DNA of 64,000 bases from Cyclobacterium plantarum (GTDB lineage: Bacteria > Bacteroidota > Bacteroidia > Cytophagales > Cyclobacteriaceae), in contig NZ_JAANYN010000002.1 of NCBI RefSeq assembly GCF_011290685.1, forward strand, positions 62,001-126,000. Reading direction: 5' to 3'. Below the pieces are notes generated by a model. That model saw nothing but the letters and a program-made list of their open reading frames with translations. It ran no database searches and was not told the origin of the DNA. Position numbers and translations under genes: made by a program. Shown piece by piece: positions 27,135 through 37,807 of the stretch; the first letter of the stretch is position 1, and the number at the start of each line of letters is the position of its first letter.

Positions 27135-29951
27135 CTACTCCTCGTAGCCTTCCGGATACCTTATAATCTGTAATAAATAGGGTTTTTGGAGAAATTCCCT
27201 GGCGATTGACTGCACCTGATCTGCAGTCACCCCCAATACCCTGTCCTCAGCACCCAAAACCGTATCTAATGGCATATCTCCACTAATTGCCGCACTGATT
27301 TGCCCGTGCCAAAATCCGTTCCGCTTCAAATTTTCTTCCAGTGAGATGCGTTTGGTTTCCCTCACTTTTTCAAGGTCCTCCGCATCGGGACCATTTTCCT
27401 GAATTTTCTCAATTTCCTTCCATACCTCATCGGTCAATTCCTGAACCGCATCCGGCCCACAGGGGAAATTTATGGTGAAGGCAAACCGTTCTTCAGGAAC
27501 TCTGCTCAAAGCCCCTCTGGCGCTGACCCCATATACGCCACCGATTTCCTCCCTCAAAGTTTCTATCAATTTGATGGTCAATATTTCACCCAAATAGGAG
27601 AATTGCTGGGATTTTTCCAGGTCGTAGGGAGTTTCACCATTAAAATACAAAATCACCTGACTTTTGTCATCTACTCCTACCTTTATTAGTTCCCTTTGGT
27701 TGCTGGGTGGCCGGATTCCCAGATCAATGAATTCTTCTTCCTCTTCCAAAGGATTTCCCGTCAAGCTTCCCAGGTAAAGTTCTATCAGGGGTATGGCCGT
27801 TTCCAGATCAATATTTCCAGTGAAAAGGAATTCAAAATCGGCAATATCCCCAAACCGCTCCCGGTAGATTTCCAGACTTCTTTCCACTTCAATGGCTTCC
27901 AGCTGTTCCGGAGAATAAATGCCCATCCCCCTAGGATTGCCATTGCTGATGATTTCATTGACTTTTTTATTGAACTGAAAATCAGGATTGACAGCGGCAC
28001 TTTCCAATTGGTTTTTCTGGTTGGTCAAAAAGACCTCCCAAAGATCTTTGTCCATTCTGGGTTCACTGAAATACAGGTGGATCAGCTGCAGTGCCAATTC
28101 GAAATCTCTTGGAGAAGTGTTACCTGAAATATTTTCGGAATAGGTGCCAATATTCGGGGTCACCTGCACATTTTTACCTGCCAATACCTTTCTCAAATCG
28201 GACGGAGAGAAATCTCCAATCCCCATGATATTGACGGCGGTACCTGCATAGGCGGCACTGTAATGATCTTCTTCGGGATAAAGAGAAGTTCCCCCCTCAC
28301 TGGATCCCGTAAAGAGAATCTCTTCATTTTTAAACGTTGTAGGCTTAAAATGGACTTTCAACCCATTTTCCAGCATTACCGTAACAAGCCCCACTGATGC
28401 CAATGTATCCACAGTTTTTATTTTTCCTGGTTCCGGGAAACTAAGTAACAATTCTTCTCTCAATTCCTTTTCCTGATAGGGATCTGTTTCGATCTCCCTT
28501 GCATTTTCCAATAAGGCCAGTAATTCGGATTCGCCTGGAAGGCTTGCCTTATCTTTCTCAGGAGCAGTGATGATCACCACCGTATTGTCATCCCGTATCA
28601 ATTGCGCAGCCAGTTCATTCACTTCACTTAGGGTAATTTGGGGAATAATTTCCTGGTAAATCTCATGCCTTTTCTCCGACCCTTCCGCAAAACTCTGGTT
28701 CAGGAAATGAGAGACATACCTGCCCACCAGGGATCTGGATTCCGCCTTGTCCATTTCCTTGAAACTGCGTTCTGCACTATTTAAGAGTGAGCGTTTCACC
28801 CGCTCCAGTTCACTTTCGGTAAAACCATGTTGCATCAGGCGCTGATTTTCCTCTAAAAAAGATTGCAAGCCAGCTTTGGCTTTGCCCGGGCCTACTACAC
28901 CTGAAGTGGTAAAAAACTCCAGGCCTTTCACCAGACTGCCATACCTGGCCCCTGCAAAAATAAAAGGTGCGTCAGGTTTTTGCCGGATCGCATCCAGCCT
29001 TTGGGTCAGCATGCCCCCAAACATGGTTCTTAACACCCTATCTTTGTAGTCCTGGTAGGTTCGGGTGGGTTCAGGCTGGTGTTTGTAGTACAACTGAACC
29101 TGAATACCTGGTGCCTCCTCATCTGTAACGATCTTCACAAAATTCTCTTCATGCTCCGGAACTTCATGATAGGTCCTCTCGGGTGCATCTACTGGATTTT
29201 CCAGGTCTTCAAAATACTTCATGATCAATGCTTCAACCTTATCGGGAGGCACATCACCGACGGCGACAATAGCCATCAATTCAGGTCGGTACCAATCTTT
29301 GTAAAATGCACGGATTAGGCTATCCGATGCATTTCGAATGATGTCCATATCTCCTATGGGAAGTCTCCTAGCATATCGGCTATCATGAAGCAGTACGGGC
29401 AGATAAGCGTCACGCATGCGCTGATCCACTCCTTGTCCGGTCCGCCATTCTTCCACTACTATCCCCCTTTCCGCATCAATATCCTCAGACTCCAGCAAAA
29501 GTCCTCCAGCCCAATCCCGCATCACCTGAAAACCATTATTCAATTTCTCTTCTTCATCTGTGGGAATGGGCAACATGTAAACCGTTTCATCAAAGCTGGT
29601 ATAGGCATTCAGGTCACTGCCAAAAGCGACACCTATGGATTGTAAATAACTGATCAGTTCGTTTTTCTCGAAGTTTTCGGAGCCATTGAAAGCCATGTGT
29701 TCCACAAAATGGGCCAGACCAAGCTGGTTATCCTTCTCCTGCATGGACCCCGCCTTAATCGCCAGGCGAAGCTCCAATTTGCTTTCAGGTTTGGGATTAT
29801 ACTGTATGTAATACTGCATCCCATTTTCCAACTGCCCAATTTTAACCCTGCTATCCAGCGGCACAATTTGAGAAGAATCGACCTGGGCCAGGTTGGAAAA
29901 AACAATGAAACTAAAACATAGGGTTAATAAAAACTGCTGCCTAATCTTCAT
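27135..29951 (-). CDS. M16 family zinc metallopeptidase, exported
   Basis: 938 residues, the length of tandem M16 proteases (pitrilysin/PqqL type). A signal peptide (1-22) is followed by the inverted zinc motif HFVEH (H81, E84, H85). The second half has no zinc motif, as expected for the inactive paired domain. It would degrade peptides in the periplasm. It converges with nothing and lies upstream of the sialidase, with 59 bp between them. Confidence 0.92.
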   Translation of the reverse strand: MKIRQQFLLTLCFSFIVFSNLAQVDSSQIVPLDSRVKIGQLENGMQYYIQYNPKPESKLELRLAIKAGSMQEKDNQLGLAHFVEHMAFNGSENFEKNELISYLQSIGVAFGSDLNAYTSFDETVYMLPIPTDEEEKLNNGFQVMRDWAGGLLLESEDIDAERGIVVEEWRTGQGVDQRMRDAYLPVLLHDSRYARRLPIGDMDIIRNASDSLIRAFYKDWYRPELMAIVAVGDVPPDKVEALIMKYFEDLENPVDAPERTYHEVPEHEENFVKIVTDEEAPGIQVQLYYKHQPEPTRTYQDYKDRVLRTMFGGMLTQRLDAIRQKPDAPFIFAGARYGSLVKGLEFFTTSGVVGPGKAKAGLQSFLEENQRLMQHGFTESELERVKRSLLNSAERSFKEMDKAESRSLVGRYVSHFLNQSFAEGSEKRHEIYQEIIPQITLSEVNELAAQLIRDDNTVVIITAPEKDKASLPGESELLALLENAREIETDPYQEKELREELLLSFPEPGKIKTVDTLASVGLVTVMLENGLKVHFKPTTFKNEEILFTGSSEGGTSLYPEEDHYSAAYAGTAVNIMGIGDFSPSDLRKVLAGKNVQVTPNIGTYSENISGNTSPRDFELALQLIHLYFSEPRMDKDLWEVFLTNQKNQLESAAVNPDFQFNKKVNEIISNGNPRGMGIYSPEQLEAIEVERSLEIYRERFGDIADFEFLFTGNIDLETAIPLIELYLGSLTGNPLEEEEEFIDLGIRPPSNQRELIKVGVDDKSQVILYFNGETPYDLEKSQQFSYLGEILTIKLIETLREEIGGVYGVSARGALSRVPEERFAFTINFPCGPDAVQELTDEVWKEIEKIQENGPDAEDLEKVRETKRISLEENLKRNGFWHGQISAAISGDMPLDTVLGAEDRVLGVTADQVQSIAREFLQKPYLLQIIRYPEGYEE

Positions 29952-30142
29952 TTTATATATCGTAAAAAGAAAGTTATTTGCTCAATAAGACAGTCAATAT
30001 GCTAAAATAATCTGCCATTTGAAAAAAAATCGGCACAAATGGAGGCAAATTTTGGATGGCTGGTTTAAACGACTAATATTTACAAGTCCAGGATTGGAAA
30101 TCCTGGTTAAGCTTTCGATATTTGATTTCAAATCCGGATTTA

Positions 30143-31354
30143 ATGATGCTGAAAAATATTTTCACAGTAACTTTGGCCGTAACGGTCATGTTTGCCTGTT
30201 CCTCTCCTCCCCTGATGCGTTTTACCCTTGAAAGTGGGGATGTGGAAAGGAAAAACAGCCCTTTATTGATTTCAATCGACAAGGAGCTTTCCGTTGGTAG
30301 TAATTATGAGTTGATCCATGAAGAGAGCGGACAGGCCTATCCTGCCCAGGTTTTAGAATCTGGCCAATTATTGGTTTTTATTGATTCCATGGCAGCTCGA
30401 ACTACAGCAAGTTATGCCCTGAGACAAAATACTGAGGAAAAGGCAACAATTCAAGGTCCGGCGATAAGCAGCTCGGAAGAAGGGCTTGAAATTGCTATTG
30501 ATGGAAATCCGGTGTTGTTTTACCAGACGGCCACTGCTTTTCCTCCGGAGGGATTACCCGATTACTATAAAAGAAGTGGCATGATCCACCCACTTTACAG
30601 TCCCGATGGGCAGGTGCTCACAGATGCTTTTCCTGCCGGGCACACCCACCAACATGCCATTTTCAATGCCTGGGTAAATACCCGATTCAAAGGAGAAAAA
30701 GTCGACTTCTGGAACCAGCATCAGGAGACCGGTACGGTTGAACATGTGGATTTGGTACATACAGAAGAAGGCGTAAACACCGCATTGTTTGAAAGCATAT
30801 TGAGCCACATCAGCCTGAAGGATGGAGAAGTCCTGGAAGAAAAATGGCGGGTCATGGTGTATCCAACTTCTGATTACTATTTATTTGACCTGTATTCAGA
30901 GCAAACCAATACCAGCAACGATACTTTGTTTGTATTGGATTATCATTATGGCGGCATGGGTTTCCGGGGTAGCAGAGAATGGAATGAAGTGGATTCGGTC
31001 CATTTTACCAATTCATGGAATATCATGACCTCGGAAGGCTTTACCAATGAAAATGCCAACCATACGCATGCTGCCTGGGTGGCTGCATTTGGCGAGGTGG
31101 ATGGAAAAACCGCAGGAAGCACAATATTCGGGTTTCCGGATAATTTCCGTTATCCGCAGGCTATCAGGGTTCATCCTACCATGCCCTATTGGGTGTATGC
31201 GCCCATGGTAGATGGAGAATTTTACATTGCTCCCGGAGAAACCTTTAAAAGTAGCTTTAGGTATTATGTGCACCAGGGTGAACCCGATGAAAAGGTGATT
31301 GAAAATATTACCAATGACCTGATGAACCCCATACGGGTAAATGTTTTAGACTAA
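30143..31354 (+). CDS. DUF6807 (PmoA-like) family lipoprotein
   Basis: 403 residues from ATG ATG at 30143; a TTG at 30122 is unlikely. The signal (LKNIFTVTLAVTVMFAC) has a lipobox with the Cys near residue 19. The body matches the DUF6807/PmoA family (PF14100), with the His-rich segment FPAGHTHQHAIFNAWVNT and later YHYGGMGFRG, THAAWVAAFGEVDG and PTMPYWVYAPM. The name PmoA in databases is misleading, as this is not methane monooxygenase; its biochemical role is unproven, although it often sits beside sugar oxidoreductases. A second DUF6807 domain heads the 1274-residue protein downstream. Confidence 0.85.
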   Translation: MMLKNIFTVTLAVTVMFACSSPPLMRFTLESGDVERKNSPLLISIDKELSVGSNYELIHEESGQAYPAQVLESGQLLVFIDSMAARTTASYALRQNTEEKATIQGPAISSSEEGLEIAIDGNPVLFYQTATAFPPEGLPDYYKRSGMIHPLYSPDGQVLTDAFPAGHTHQHAIFNAWVNTRFKGEKVDFWNQHQETGTVEHVDLVHTEEGVNTALFESILSHISLKDGEVLEEKWRVMVYPTSDYYLFDLYSEQTNTSNDTLFVLDYHYGGMGFRGSREWNEVDSVHFTNSWNIMTSEGFTNENANHTHAAWVAAFGEVDGKTAGSTIFGFPDNFRYPQAIRVHPTMPYWVYAPMVDGEFYIAPGETFKSSFRYYVHQGEPDEKVIENITNDLMNPIRVNVLD

Positions 31355-31391
31355 ACGAAAGATGAGGTAAGTGTTTTTGGATGGTTTGGCA

Positions 31392-32276
31392 TTAATTCCG
31401 GAATTTCCCGGACATGGTCAACTGGTGAATCTCCTGCATTTCTGTTTCATCCAGAGCCCGGTCAAAAATGGCAAGTCCACCAATCAAACCATTGAAAAAA
31501 TTACCCATTCCCCTTTGTAATACAACGGCCCCAACCGTAAAATCGGAACCATTGTCCCCTAATCCATCCGGAAAATAGTAGGGGTTTTTGGAATGGACCA
31601 ACCCTTCTGGCAATCCCGGAAATCCTTTGGTGTTTTTGATGGGCTCAGGAGCCCTTTCCTTAAATTCTCCATCCAGATAAGATTTGATATTCTGACCGTC
31701 ATAGGTAAAAGCTATAAAATGCCAATTATCCGTATCTAGTTCTTGTTTGCTGGCAGAATAATCACAACTATACGGAAAAGGAGGGGTAGCTCCACCGGAA
31801 GCGGAAACATGTCCACAAACCTGATTGGCCCCATTGTAGTGTGGAAGATCTACAAATAGTCCATATTGTCTTTTTCCCCCATCGGTATATTCATTCCACA
31901 TCCCTCCTACAAACCCTGTCTTTCCTTGCCATTTCACCCATGCCATTACCGTAATCCCCTGCATTTTTCCATGAATATTCAGAGCACCAGTCTTTTCATG
32001 TGGACGTGCCATAAATGCCTCCTCTTTAAAAACGGCAGAAAAGCCTGACAGAGGTCCTTCCTCGATTCTTGAAATTGGACCATTCATCTCTTTCAAGGAA
32101 AAACTCCCCCTACCTATCGCCTTTCTTTCGTTTCCGGCCGCTTCCTTAAAATCCCAAAGGGCCACCAAACCGTTTTTCTCTGCTAATGTCCGGATTGGTT
32201 CCTGCCTACCAAAAGTGGCCTGTGTAGCAACAAAAACCATCCACATGGTAAACTGAAAAATTCTTTTTCCTATCAT
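31392..32276 (-). CDS. LamG/concanavalin-A-like domain protein, exported
   Basis: 294 residues. The signal peptide (1-24) is followed by one LamG-like jellyroll (LVALWDFKEAAG, ITVMAWVKWQG, WHFIAFTYDGQNIKSYLDGEFKE, FFNGLIGGLAIFDRALDETEMQEIH). These domains bind glycans or act as glucanases; no catalytic pair can be picked out, so a binding or surface role is more likely. It is convergent with the DUF6807 lipoprotein and divergent from the sulfatase. Confidence 0.82.
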   Translation of the reverse strand: MIGKRIFQFTMWMVFVATQATFGRQEPIRTLAEKNGLVALWDFKEAAGNERKAIGRGSFSLKEMNGPISRIEEGPLSGFSAVFKEEAFMARPHEKTGALNIHGKMQGITVMAWVKWQGKTGFVGGMWNEYTDGGKRQYGLFVDLPHYNGANQVCGHVSASGGATPPFPYSCDYSASKQELDTDNWHFIAFTYDGQNIKSYLDGEFKERAPEPIKNTKGFPGLPEGLVHSKNPYYFPDGLGDNGSDFTVGAVVLQRGMGNFFNGLIGGLAIFDRALDETEMQEIHQLTMSGKFRN

Positions 32277-32373
32277 TGGTTCAGATTTCTTTGTGAAAAG
32301 AAATATTTTTATATTGATTGCTTTTCAATTTTGTAAATTTATAAAATATTACCTTTTTACCTGATAAATCTTA

Positions 32374-33954
32374 ATGATGAAACAAGTCAATTTTCTACTG
32401 ACCAATAGCCTTGTCCTTTTATTCACTTTTGCCCTGGCAGCTGCATCCTGCACCAATCAGAAAGCAAAAGAGACATCGGCCCCGAAACCTCCGAATATTT
32501 TATTTATTTTCACAGATGACCATGCCTTTCAGGCGATAAGTGCCTATGAAGACAGGTTGGCAGCCCTGGCCCCCACCCCCAATATTGATAGAATTGCCAG
32601 GGGAGGCATGCGCTTTGACAAAGCATATGTGACCAATTCCATTTGTGCCCCATCAAGAGCTACCATACTTACAGGAACCCATAGCCATGTAAACGGGCAC
32701 CGCACCAATGGAGATATTTTTGACGGAAACCAAATCACTTTTCCCAAACTTCTGAAAGAAAACGGATATACCACTGCCCTGATAGGTAAGTGGCACTTGC
32801 GGTCAGCGCCTACTGGATTTGACCATTGGGAAATCCTTCCCGGTCAGGGGCATTATTACAATCCGGATTTTATTTCTGCCACGGATACCGGAGCTGTGGA
32901 AGGCTATGTTTCTGACCTGATCACAGAAAAGTCCCTGGCCTGGCTGGAAGCCAACAAAAGCGAAGATAAGCCTTTTCTGCTGATGCTTCAACACAAGGCA
33001 CCGCACCGGGAATGGGAAAAAGGTCCGGATCACCTGGATTTGTATGAAGACATCACCTTCCCCGAACCAGACAACCTTTTTGATGACTACAGTACCAGAG
33101 GTACCGCAGCCAGGGAACAGGACATGACCATCGAAAAAACCATGCAAATGGCTTCTGATCTGAAAATATGGACAGCAGATAGCAAAAATCAAGGTAGCTT
33201 TAACCGCACCTATGGCAGGATGAATGAGGAGCAAAGAGCCGCATGGGATGCCGTCTATGATCCCATAATTGAAGAGTTTCAGGAATTGAACCTCTCTGGG
33301 GAAGAATTGGTGAAGTGGAAATACCAAAGGTACATGAGGGATTATCTGGCCACCATCCGATCTGTAGATGATAATGTCGGAAGGGTGCTGGACTATCTGG
33401 AAGAAAACGGGCTGGATGAAAACACCCTGATCGTCTATACCTCTGATCAGGGTTTTTATTTGGGGGAGCATGGTTGGTTTGACAAACGTTTTATGTATGA
33501 GGAGTCGTTCAGAACGCCGCTGTTGATGCAGTGGAAGGGCAAAATACCGGAAGGAAGTGTGAATAAAGATCTGGTGTCCAATCTTGATTTTGCACAGACC
33601 TTTCTTGACATTGCAGGCGTGGAAGCACCTGACCGCATGCAGGGCCGAAGCCTGCTTCCATTGATGATGGGAAATACTCCCGACGACTGGAGGGACTACC
33701 TATATTACCATTACTATGAATTCCCAGGCGTTCATAGCGTCCAAAAGCACGAAGGAGTGACTGGCGAGCGGCATAAACTCATGCATTTTTACGAACTCGA
33801 TGAGTGGGAATTGTATGATCTGGAGAAAGATCCCATGGAGATGAAAAATGTGTATGACCAACCGGAATATGACTCCATCCAGTCAAAGCTTAAGGACCGT
33901 TTGAAAAGGATCAAAACCCAATATGGTGTCATACACCCGAAAAGTGACTATTAA
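32374..33954 (+). CDS. Sulfatase (type I, Cys-type), lipoprotein
   Basis: 526 residues. A lipoprotein signal (LALAAASC, Cys26) leads into [10 protein letters not shown] (metal ligands D48, D49) and the sulfatase signature [11 protein letters not shown], with C91 converted to formylglycine by an anaerobic-type maturase (not in the window) and R95 alongside. Further family motifs are LIGKWHL and [30 protein letters not shown], the latter common in family S1 enzymes acting on N-acetylglucosamine-6-sulfate and similar sugars; that specificity is only a guess. It is 20 bp upstream of the large fusion gene, so the two are probably one operon. Confidence 0.9.
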   Translation: MMKQVNFLLTNSLVLLFTFALAAASCTNQKAKETSAPKPPNILFIFTDDHAFQAISAYEDRLAALAPTPNIDRIARGGMRFDKAYVTNSICAPSRATILTGTHSHVNGHRTNGDIFDGNQITFPKLLKENGYTTALIGKWHLRSAPTGFDHWEILPGQGHYYNPDFISATDTGAVEGYVSDLITEKSLAWLEANKSEDKPFLLMLQHKAPHREWEKGPDHLDLYEDITFPEPDNLFDDYSTRGTAAREQDMTIEKTMQMASDLKIWTADSKNQGSFNRTYGRMNEEQRAAWDAVYDPIIEEFQELNLSGEELVKWKYQRYMRDYLATIRSVDDNVGRVLDYLEENGLDENTLIVYTSDQGFYLGEHGWFDKRFMYEESFRTPLLMQWKGKIPEGSVNKDLVSNLDFAQTFLDIAGVEAPDRMQGRSLLPLMMGNTPDDWRDYLYYHYYEFPGVHSVQKHEGVTGERHKLMHFYELDEWELYDLEKDPMEMKNVYDQPEYDSIQSKLKDRLKRIKTQYGVIHPKSDY

Positions 33955-33974
33955 GCAGCATTAAACCCAAAAAC

Positions 33975-36900
33975 ATGCGGATCAGCTATTTCATTATTCT
34001 AAGCCTGCTAGTGTTTGGTTGTGGCCAGAACAAAGGCAGTAACAACGAAATCGATCTTTCAGGACCCGTTCAATTGAAAATTGTGCAGGATGAATCCACC
34101 GGACAAATCAAGGTGATTAGAGCCGATTTGCCGAAAAAACCAATTTTGATTCAGGAAGCCAAAGAAAATTTCAGGCCTTATATCCATCCCATACTTGCCC
34201 CTGATGGCAAGGGTGTTTTGACGGAATACAGTCCCGGGCACCACAAACACCAAACAGGGTTATACTGGGGCTTCACCCAGGTCAATGGCAGGGATTATTT
34301 TCACCATCCTGAGGGCAGCCACTGGCGAAAAATAGCCGCTAACGTATTGCAGACAGGAGGAGAAAAGGTAGCCTGGCAAACGGTATACGAAATGCTGGAT
34401 AGCCTGGGCCAACCCCTCATGACGGAAACCCAAAATTGGTCCTTCACCATCAATGAAGGACAATATTACCTGGACCTGGAATGGGTAGGCCAGGCAGAAA
34501 AAGCAGTAAAAATTGGAAAGTACGATTATGGAGGATTGTTTCTCCGAATGCCCTGGAAGGAAGGAATGGATGCAGCAGTGGTCAATACGGCCAGGCAAAC
34601 AAATGAAATGGCTGAGGGGAAGCCTTCTATGTGGCTCAATTTAGGGATGCAGGTCCCCGATCGCAATGACCGGGTCAACGTTGCTTTGTTTGACCATCCC
34701 GATAACAAGGGCTATCCCCAAAAATGGCGGGTTGATGGACAGTTTGGTGTGGGACCTGCCTACACCCGTGATCAGGATTGGGAAATAGCTTCAGGAGAAA
34801 AATTGGTTTTGAAACACCGCCTGCTAATTTATACAAATGAATTTCAGGACCTGGCATTGACAGAGGCCTGGGGGAAATATACTGGAAATACCGGCATGTA
34901 CAATACCACGGCCCTCTGGAGAATTGCCCAGGAGGAAGGGAGAAATGCTAAATTTCTGAGTCCGGAGGAAGCAGTGGAAGAAATGACTGTCAAAGCCGGT
35001 TTTGAAGTCAATGTCTATGCTGCCGAACCCATGATCACCCAACCCATGGCATTTTGCTGGGATGACAAAGGCAGGCTTTGGGTGGCTGAAAACAGGGATT
35101 ATGAATCCCGCGGTCATGGGTTTTCCAATGCCGGTGACAGCCGGATCCTGATATTGGAAGATAGTAACGGGGATGGTATCGCAGATAAAAAAAAGGTTTT
35201 TATGGAAGGCCTGGCTTTTCCGGCAGCTTTGGCCGTTGGATTTGACGGGGTATATGTGGGGGCACCTCCCAACCTGCTGTTTATCCCCGACAAGGATGGA
35301 GATGACAAGGCAGATGCCGATGACATCGAAGTCTTGCTTACAGGTTGGGGCATAAGAGACCGTCATGAAACCCTTAACAGCTTGCATTGGGGGCCAGATG
35401 GCTGGTTATATGGATTGCAGGGCTTTGCGACCCCATCCAAAATCAGGAAACCAACGATATCGGAAAAAAAGAAGCTTTACGGACACCAGGATCCCTTTCC
35501 TGAAGATTTGCTGGAAGCTGAAGGAGTGGATATCAACGGAGGTGTCTGGCGCTACCATCCCACCAAAGACCAATTTGAGGTAGTGGCACATGGATTCAGC
35601 AATCCCTGGGGTATAGATTATGATTCCAAGGGCCAATTGATCATGAGTGCCTGTGTGATTCCCCATCTTTGGCATGTGGTACCGGGGGGCATTTACCACC
35701 GGCAGGGAGGCCAGCATTTTAACCCATATGTTTATGAAGACATCAAAACCATCACAGACCACAGTCACCGGTCTGCCCATGGCGGAGCCAGGATTTATCA
35801 GTCAGATGCCTTTCCCGAGGAAGAAAAGGGCAAGGTTTTTATGGCCAATATTCATGAGCATGCCGTATTGACAGATAAACTGGTTCCCAAAGGTTCCGGA
35901 TTTAGCGGACAGCATGGAGATGATTTTTTATTGGCCAACAATGCCCAATGGGTAGGTTTCAGCATGGAAATTGGCCCGGAAGGGGGAGTTTATGTTTTGG
36001 ATTGGCACGATGCAGATATCTGTGGCCAGGAAGTGCTTCATGGCGAAACCGGCAGAATATTCAGGATAATGCCAGACCAATCCCAGGCAGAAAACTGGGA
36101 TGGAAGATTTGGAGACCTCAATGAGCTAACGGATTTTGAGTTGGTTGATCTTCAGACCAGTAAAAGTGACTGGCATTCCAGAAGGGCCAGGGGTATTTTG
36201 CAAAAGAGAGCTGCCAAAGCCTCATTAAACCAAGAGAGCATATCCAGAATAAAAAATATTTTTGAAAATAATAAAAATCCCGATTTTCGCTTGCGTGCAC
36301 TTTGGACCTTGCACCAGATCAATGGTTGGCAGGAAGAGGAGTTAATTGCCGTTTTGGAGGATCGGGATCCCTATATCAGGGCCTGGGGCATTCAGTTGCT
36401 ATGCGAAGACCAAAACCCTCCTGAAGCAGCAAGGGAAAAATTTCTGGTGCTGGCGGAGCAGGATCCTGCTGCTGCCGTCAGGCTATACCTGGCAGCTGCA
36501 CTGCAAAGGATTCCGGAGGACTGGAAATGGGAAATTGCAGCTGCCCTGATGCAGCGGGAGGAAGACAAATCGGACCATAATATCCCAAAAATGATTTGGT
36601 TTGGGACAGAACACTTCATGGAGGTGAACCCGGAAAAACTACTTGCTTTGGCTGCTCAGTCCAAAATTCCCCTACTTACCCGATTCATCGCCCGGAGGGC
36701 CGTAGACGAGGATTTGTTGACACCTTTGGTAGCCACCATAAGCCAGGCGAAGGAGAACAAAGAGCAGCTTTTGGAAGGCATGCTCAATGGCATGGAAGGC
36801 CGTACGGACCTGGAAGTGCCCGCCAATTGGAAAGAAACTGCGGAACAACTCGATCGGGGTAGCGGGCTGCGCGACCTTGCTGCTCAAATTTCTGCCCGGT

Positions 36901-37799
36901 TTGGAGATGCCGAAGCTACCCAGAAAGCATTGGCAGACATACAAAATAAGTCAGAAAGCAAAGAAGTTAAAGTCAGGGCCATACAGATGCTTGCAGCTCA
37001 GCAGAAAGCAGTATTGATTCCTCTGCTTCCCGGTCTTTTAGATGACAGGCAATTGAGATCAGCGGCCATTCACGCAGTAGCAGGCTATAACAGGGAAGCA
37101 TTGGGGAAAAACCTGATCGATTTGTATCCCCGGGCGTCTGAAGAAGAAAAAACCGCCATCCTTCAAAGCCTGTCCTCCCGCCCTGTCTATGGAAACCTGT
37201 TGATGGAGGAAATCAAATCGGGCAACATACCAAAGAAAGAAATTCCCGTTACCCTTGCCAGGCAGTTGCACCGGGTAATCGGTAGTGGTTTTGTGGAAGT
37301 CTGGGGCCCTATAGAGCATGTTCCCAACGATAAGGCAGCCTATGAGAATTACAGGAGTATCCTGACAGCAGATGCCCTGAAACAAGCCAACCTTCAAGCC
37401 GGCAAGAAATTGTTCCTGCAATCCTGCGGAAGCTGCCATAAAATGTTTGGTGAAGGGGCAGACATTGGACCGGACTTAACGGGGTCCAACCGGCAGGATC
37501 CGGATTACATTCTTTTGAATGTACTGGAACCAAGTGCTGAAATTCAGGATGCCTACCGACTGGTAATCATCACCACGCTGGATGGCAGAACATATACCGG
37601 GAATGTAGTAGCGGAAAGCCCCAGGCAAATCACCTTAAAAATTGCCGGGCAAGATCCCGTTCAAATCAATAAGTCCAACATTCAAAACAAAGAAATTACA
37701 GATCTTTCCCTGATGCCTCCGGGTTTGTTTGAGCCTTTATCCAATCAGGAAGTGGTGGATTTGATGGCTTACCTGCAAACCCAGAGGCAGATAAAATGA
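33975..37799 (+). CDS. DUF6807 - PVC-type dehydrogenase propeller - HEAT - cytochrome c fusion, lipoprotein
   Basis: 1274 residues. A lipobox (LLVFGC, Cys16) is followed by four parts. A DUF6807/PmoA domain (about 25-320) has SPGHHKHQTGLYWG and YDYGGLFLRMPW. A Pirellula-type membrane-bound dehydrogenase propeller (about 335-690) has VNVYAAEPMITQPMAFCWDD, GRLWVAENRDY, NSLHWGPDGWLYGLQG and YVLDWHDADICG. HEAT-like helical repeats cover about 710-1110. A C-terminal haem domain has CGSCH (C1151, H1155) and MPPG as a possible distal ligand. The order suggests an outer-membrane-anchored sugar oxidase passing electrons to haem c. It starts 20 bp after the sulfatase. Confidence 0.88.
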   Translation: MRISYFIILSLLVFGCGQNKGSNNEIDLSGPVQLKIVQDESTGQIKVIRADLPKKPILIQEAKENFRPYIHPILAPDGKGVLTEYSPGHHKHQTGLYWGFTQVNGRDYFHHPEGSHWRKIAANVLQTGGEKVAWQTVYEMLDSLGQPLMTETQNWSFTINEGQYYLDLEWVGQAEKAVKIGKYDYGGLFLRMPWKEGMDAAVVNTARQTNEMAEGKPSMWLNLGMQVPDRNDRVNVALFDHPDNKGYPQKWRVDGQFGVGPAYTRDQDWEIASGEKLVLKHRLLIYTNEFQDLALTEAWGKYTGNTGMYNTTALWRIAQEEGRNAKFLSPEEAVEEMTVKAGFEVNVYAAEPMITQPMAFCWDDKGRLWVAENRDYESRGHGFSNAGDSRILILEDSNGDGIADKKKVFMEGLAFPAALAVGFDGVYVGAPPNLLFIPDKDGDDKADADDIEVLLTGWGIRDRHETLNSLHWGPDGWLYGLQGFATPSKIRKPTISEKKKLYGHQDPFPEDLLEAEGVDINGGVWRYHPTKDQFEVVAHGFSNPWGIDYDSKGQLIMSACVIPHLWHVVPGGIYHRQGGQHFNPYVYEDIKTITDHSHRSAHGGARIYQSDAFPEEEKGKVFMANIHEHAVLTDKLVPKGSGFSGQHGDDFLLANNAQWVGFSMEIGPEGGVYVLDWHDADICGQEVLHGETGRIFRIMPDQSQAENWDGRFGDLNELTDFELVDLQTSKSDWHSRRARGILQKRAAKASLNQESISRIKNIFENNKNPDFRLRALWTLHQINGWQEEELIAVLEDRDPYIRAWGIQLLCEDQNPPEAAREKFLVLAEQDPAAAVRLYLAAALQRIPEDWKWEIAAALMQREEDKSDHNIPKMIWFGTEHFMEVNPEKLLALAAQSKIPLLTRFIARRAVDEDLLTPLVATISQAKENKEQLLEGMLNGMEGRTDLEVPANWKETAEQLDRGSGLRDLAAQISARFGDAEATQKALADIQNKSESKEVKVRAIQMLAAQQKAVLIPLLPGLLDDRQLRSAAIHAVAGYNREALGKNLIDLYPRASEEEKTAILQSLSSRPVYGNLLMEEIKSGNIPKKEIPVTLARQLHRVIGSGFVEVWGPIEHVPNDKAAYENYRSILTADALKQANLQAGKKLFLQSCGSCHKMFGEGADIGPDLTGSNRQDPDYILLNVLEPSAEIQDAYRLVIITTLDGRTYTGNVVAESPRQITLKIAGQDPVQINKSNIQNKEITDLSLMPPGLFEPLSNQEVVDLMAYLQTQRQIK

Positions 37800-37807
37800 G
37801 TCTTTGA

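Noticed and set aside
30143-31354. Particulate methane monooxygenase subunit (PmoA)
   Set aside because: The database name PmoA family does not mean methane oxidation; this is a soluble lipoprotein without the membrane helices of the monooxygenase subunit.
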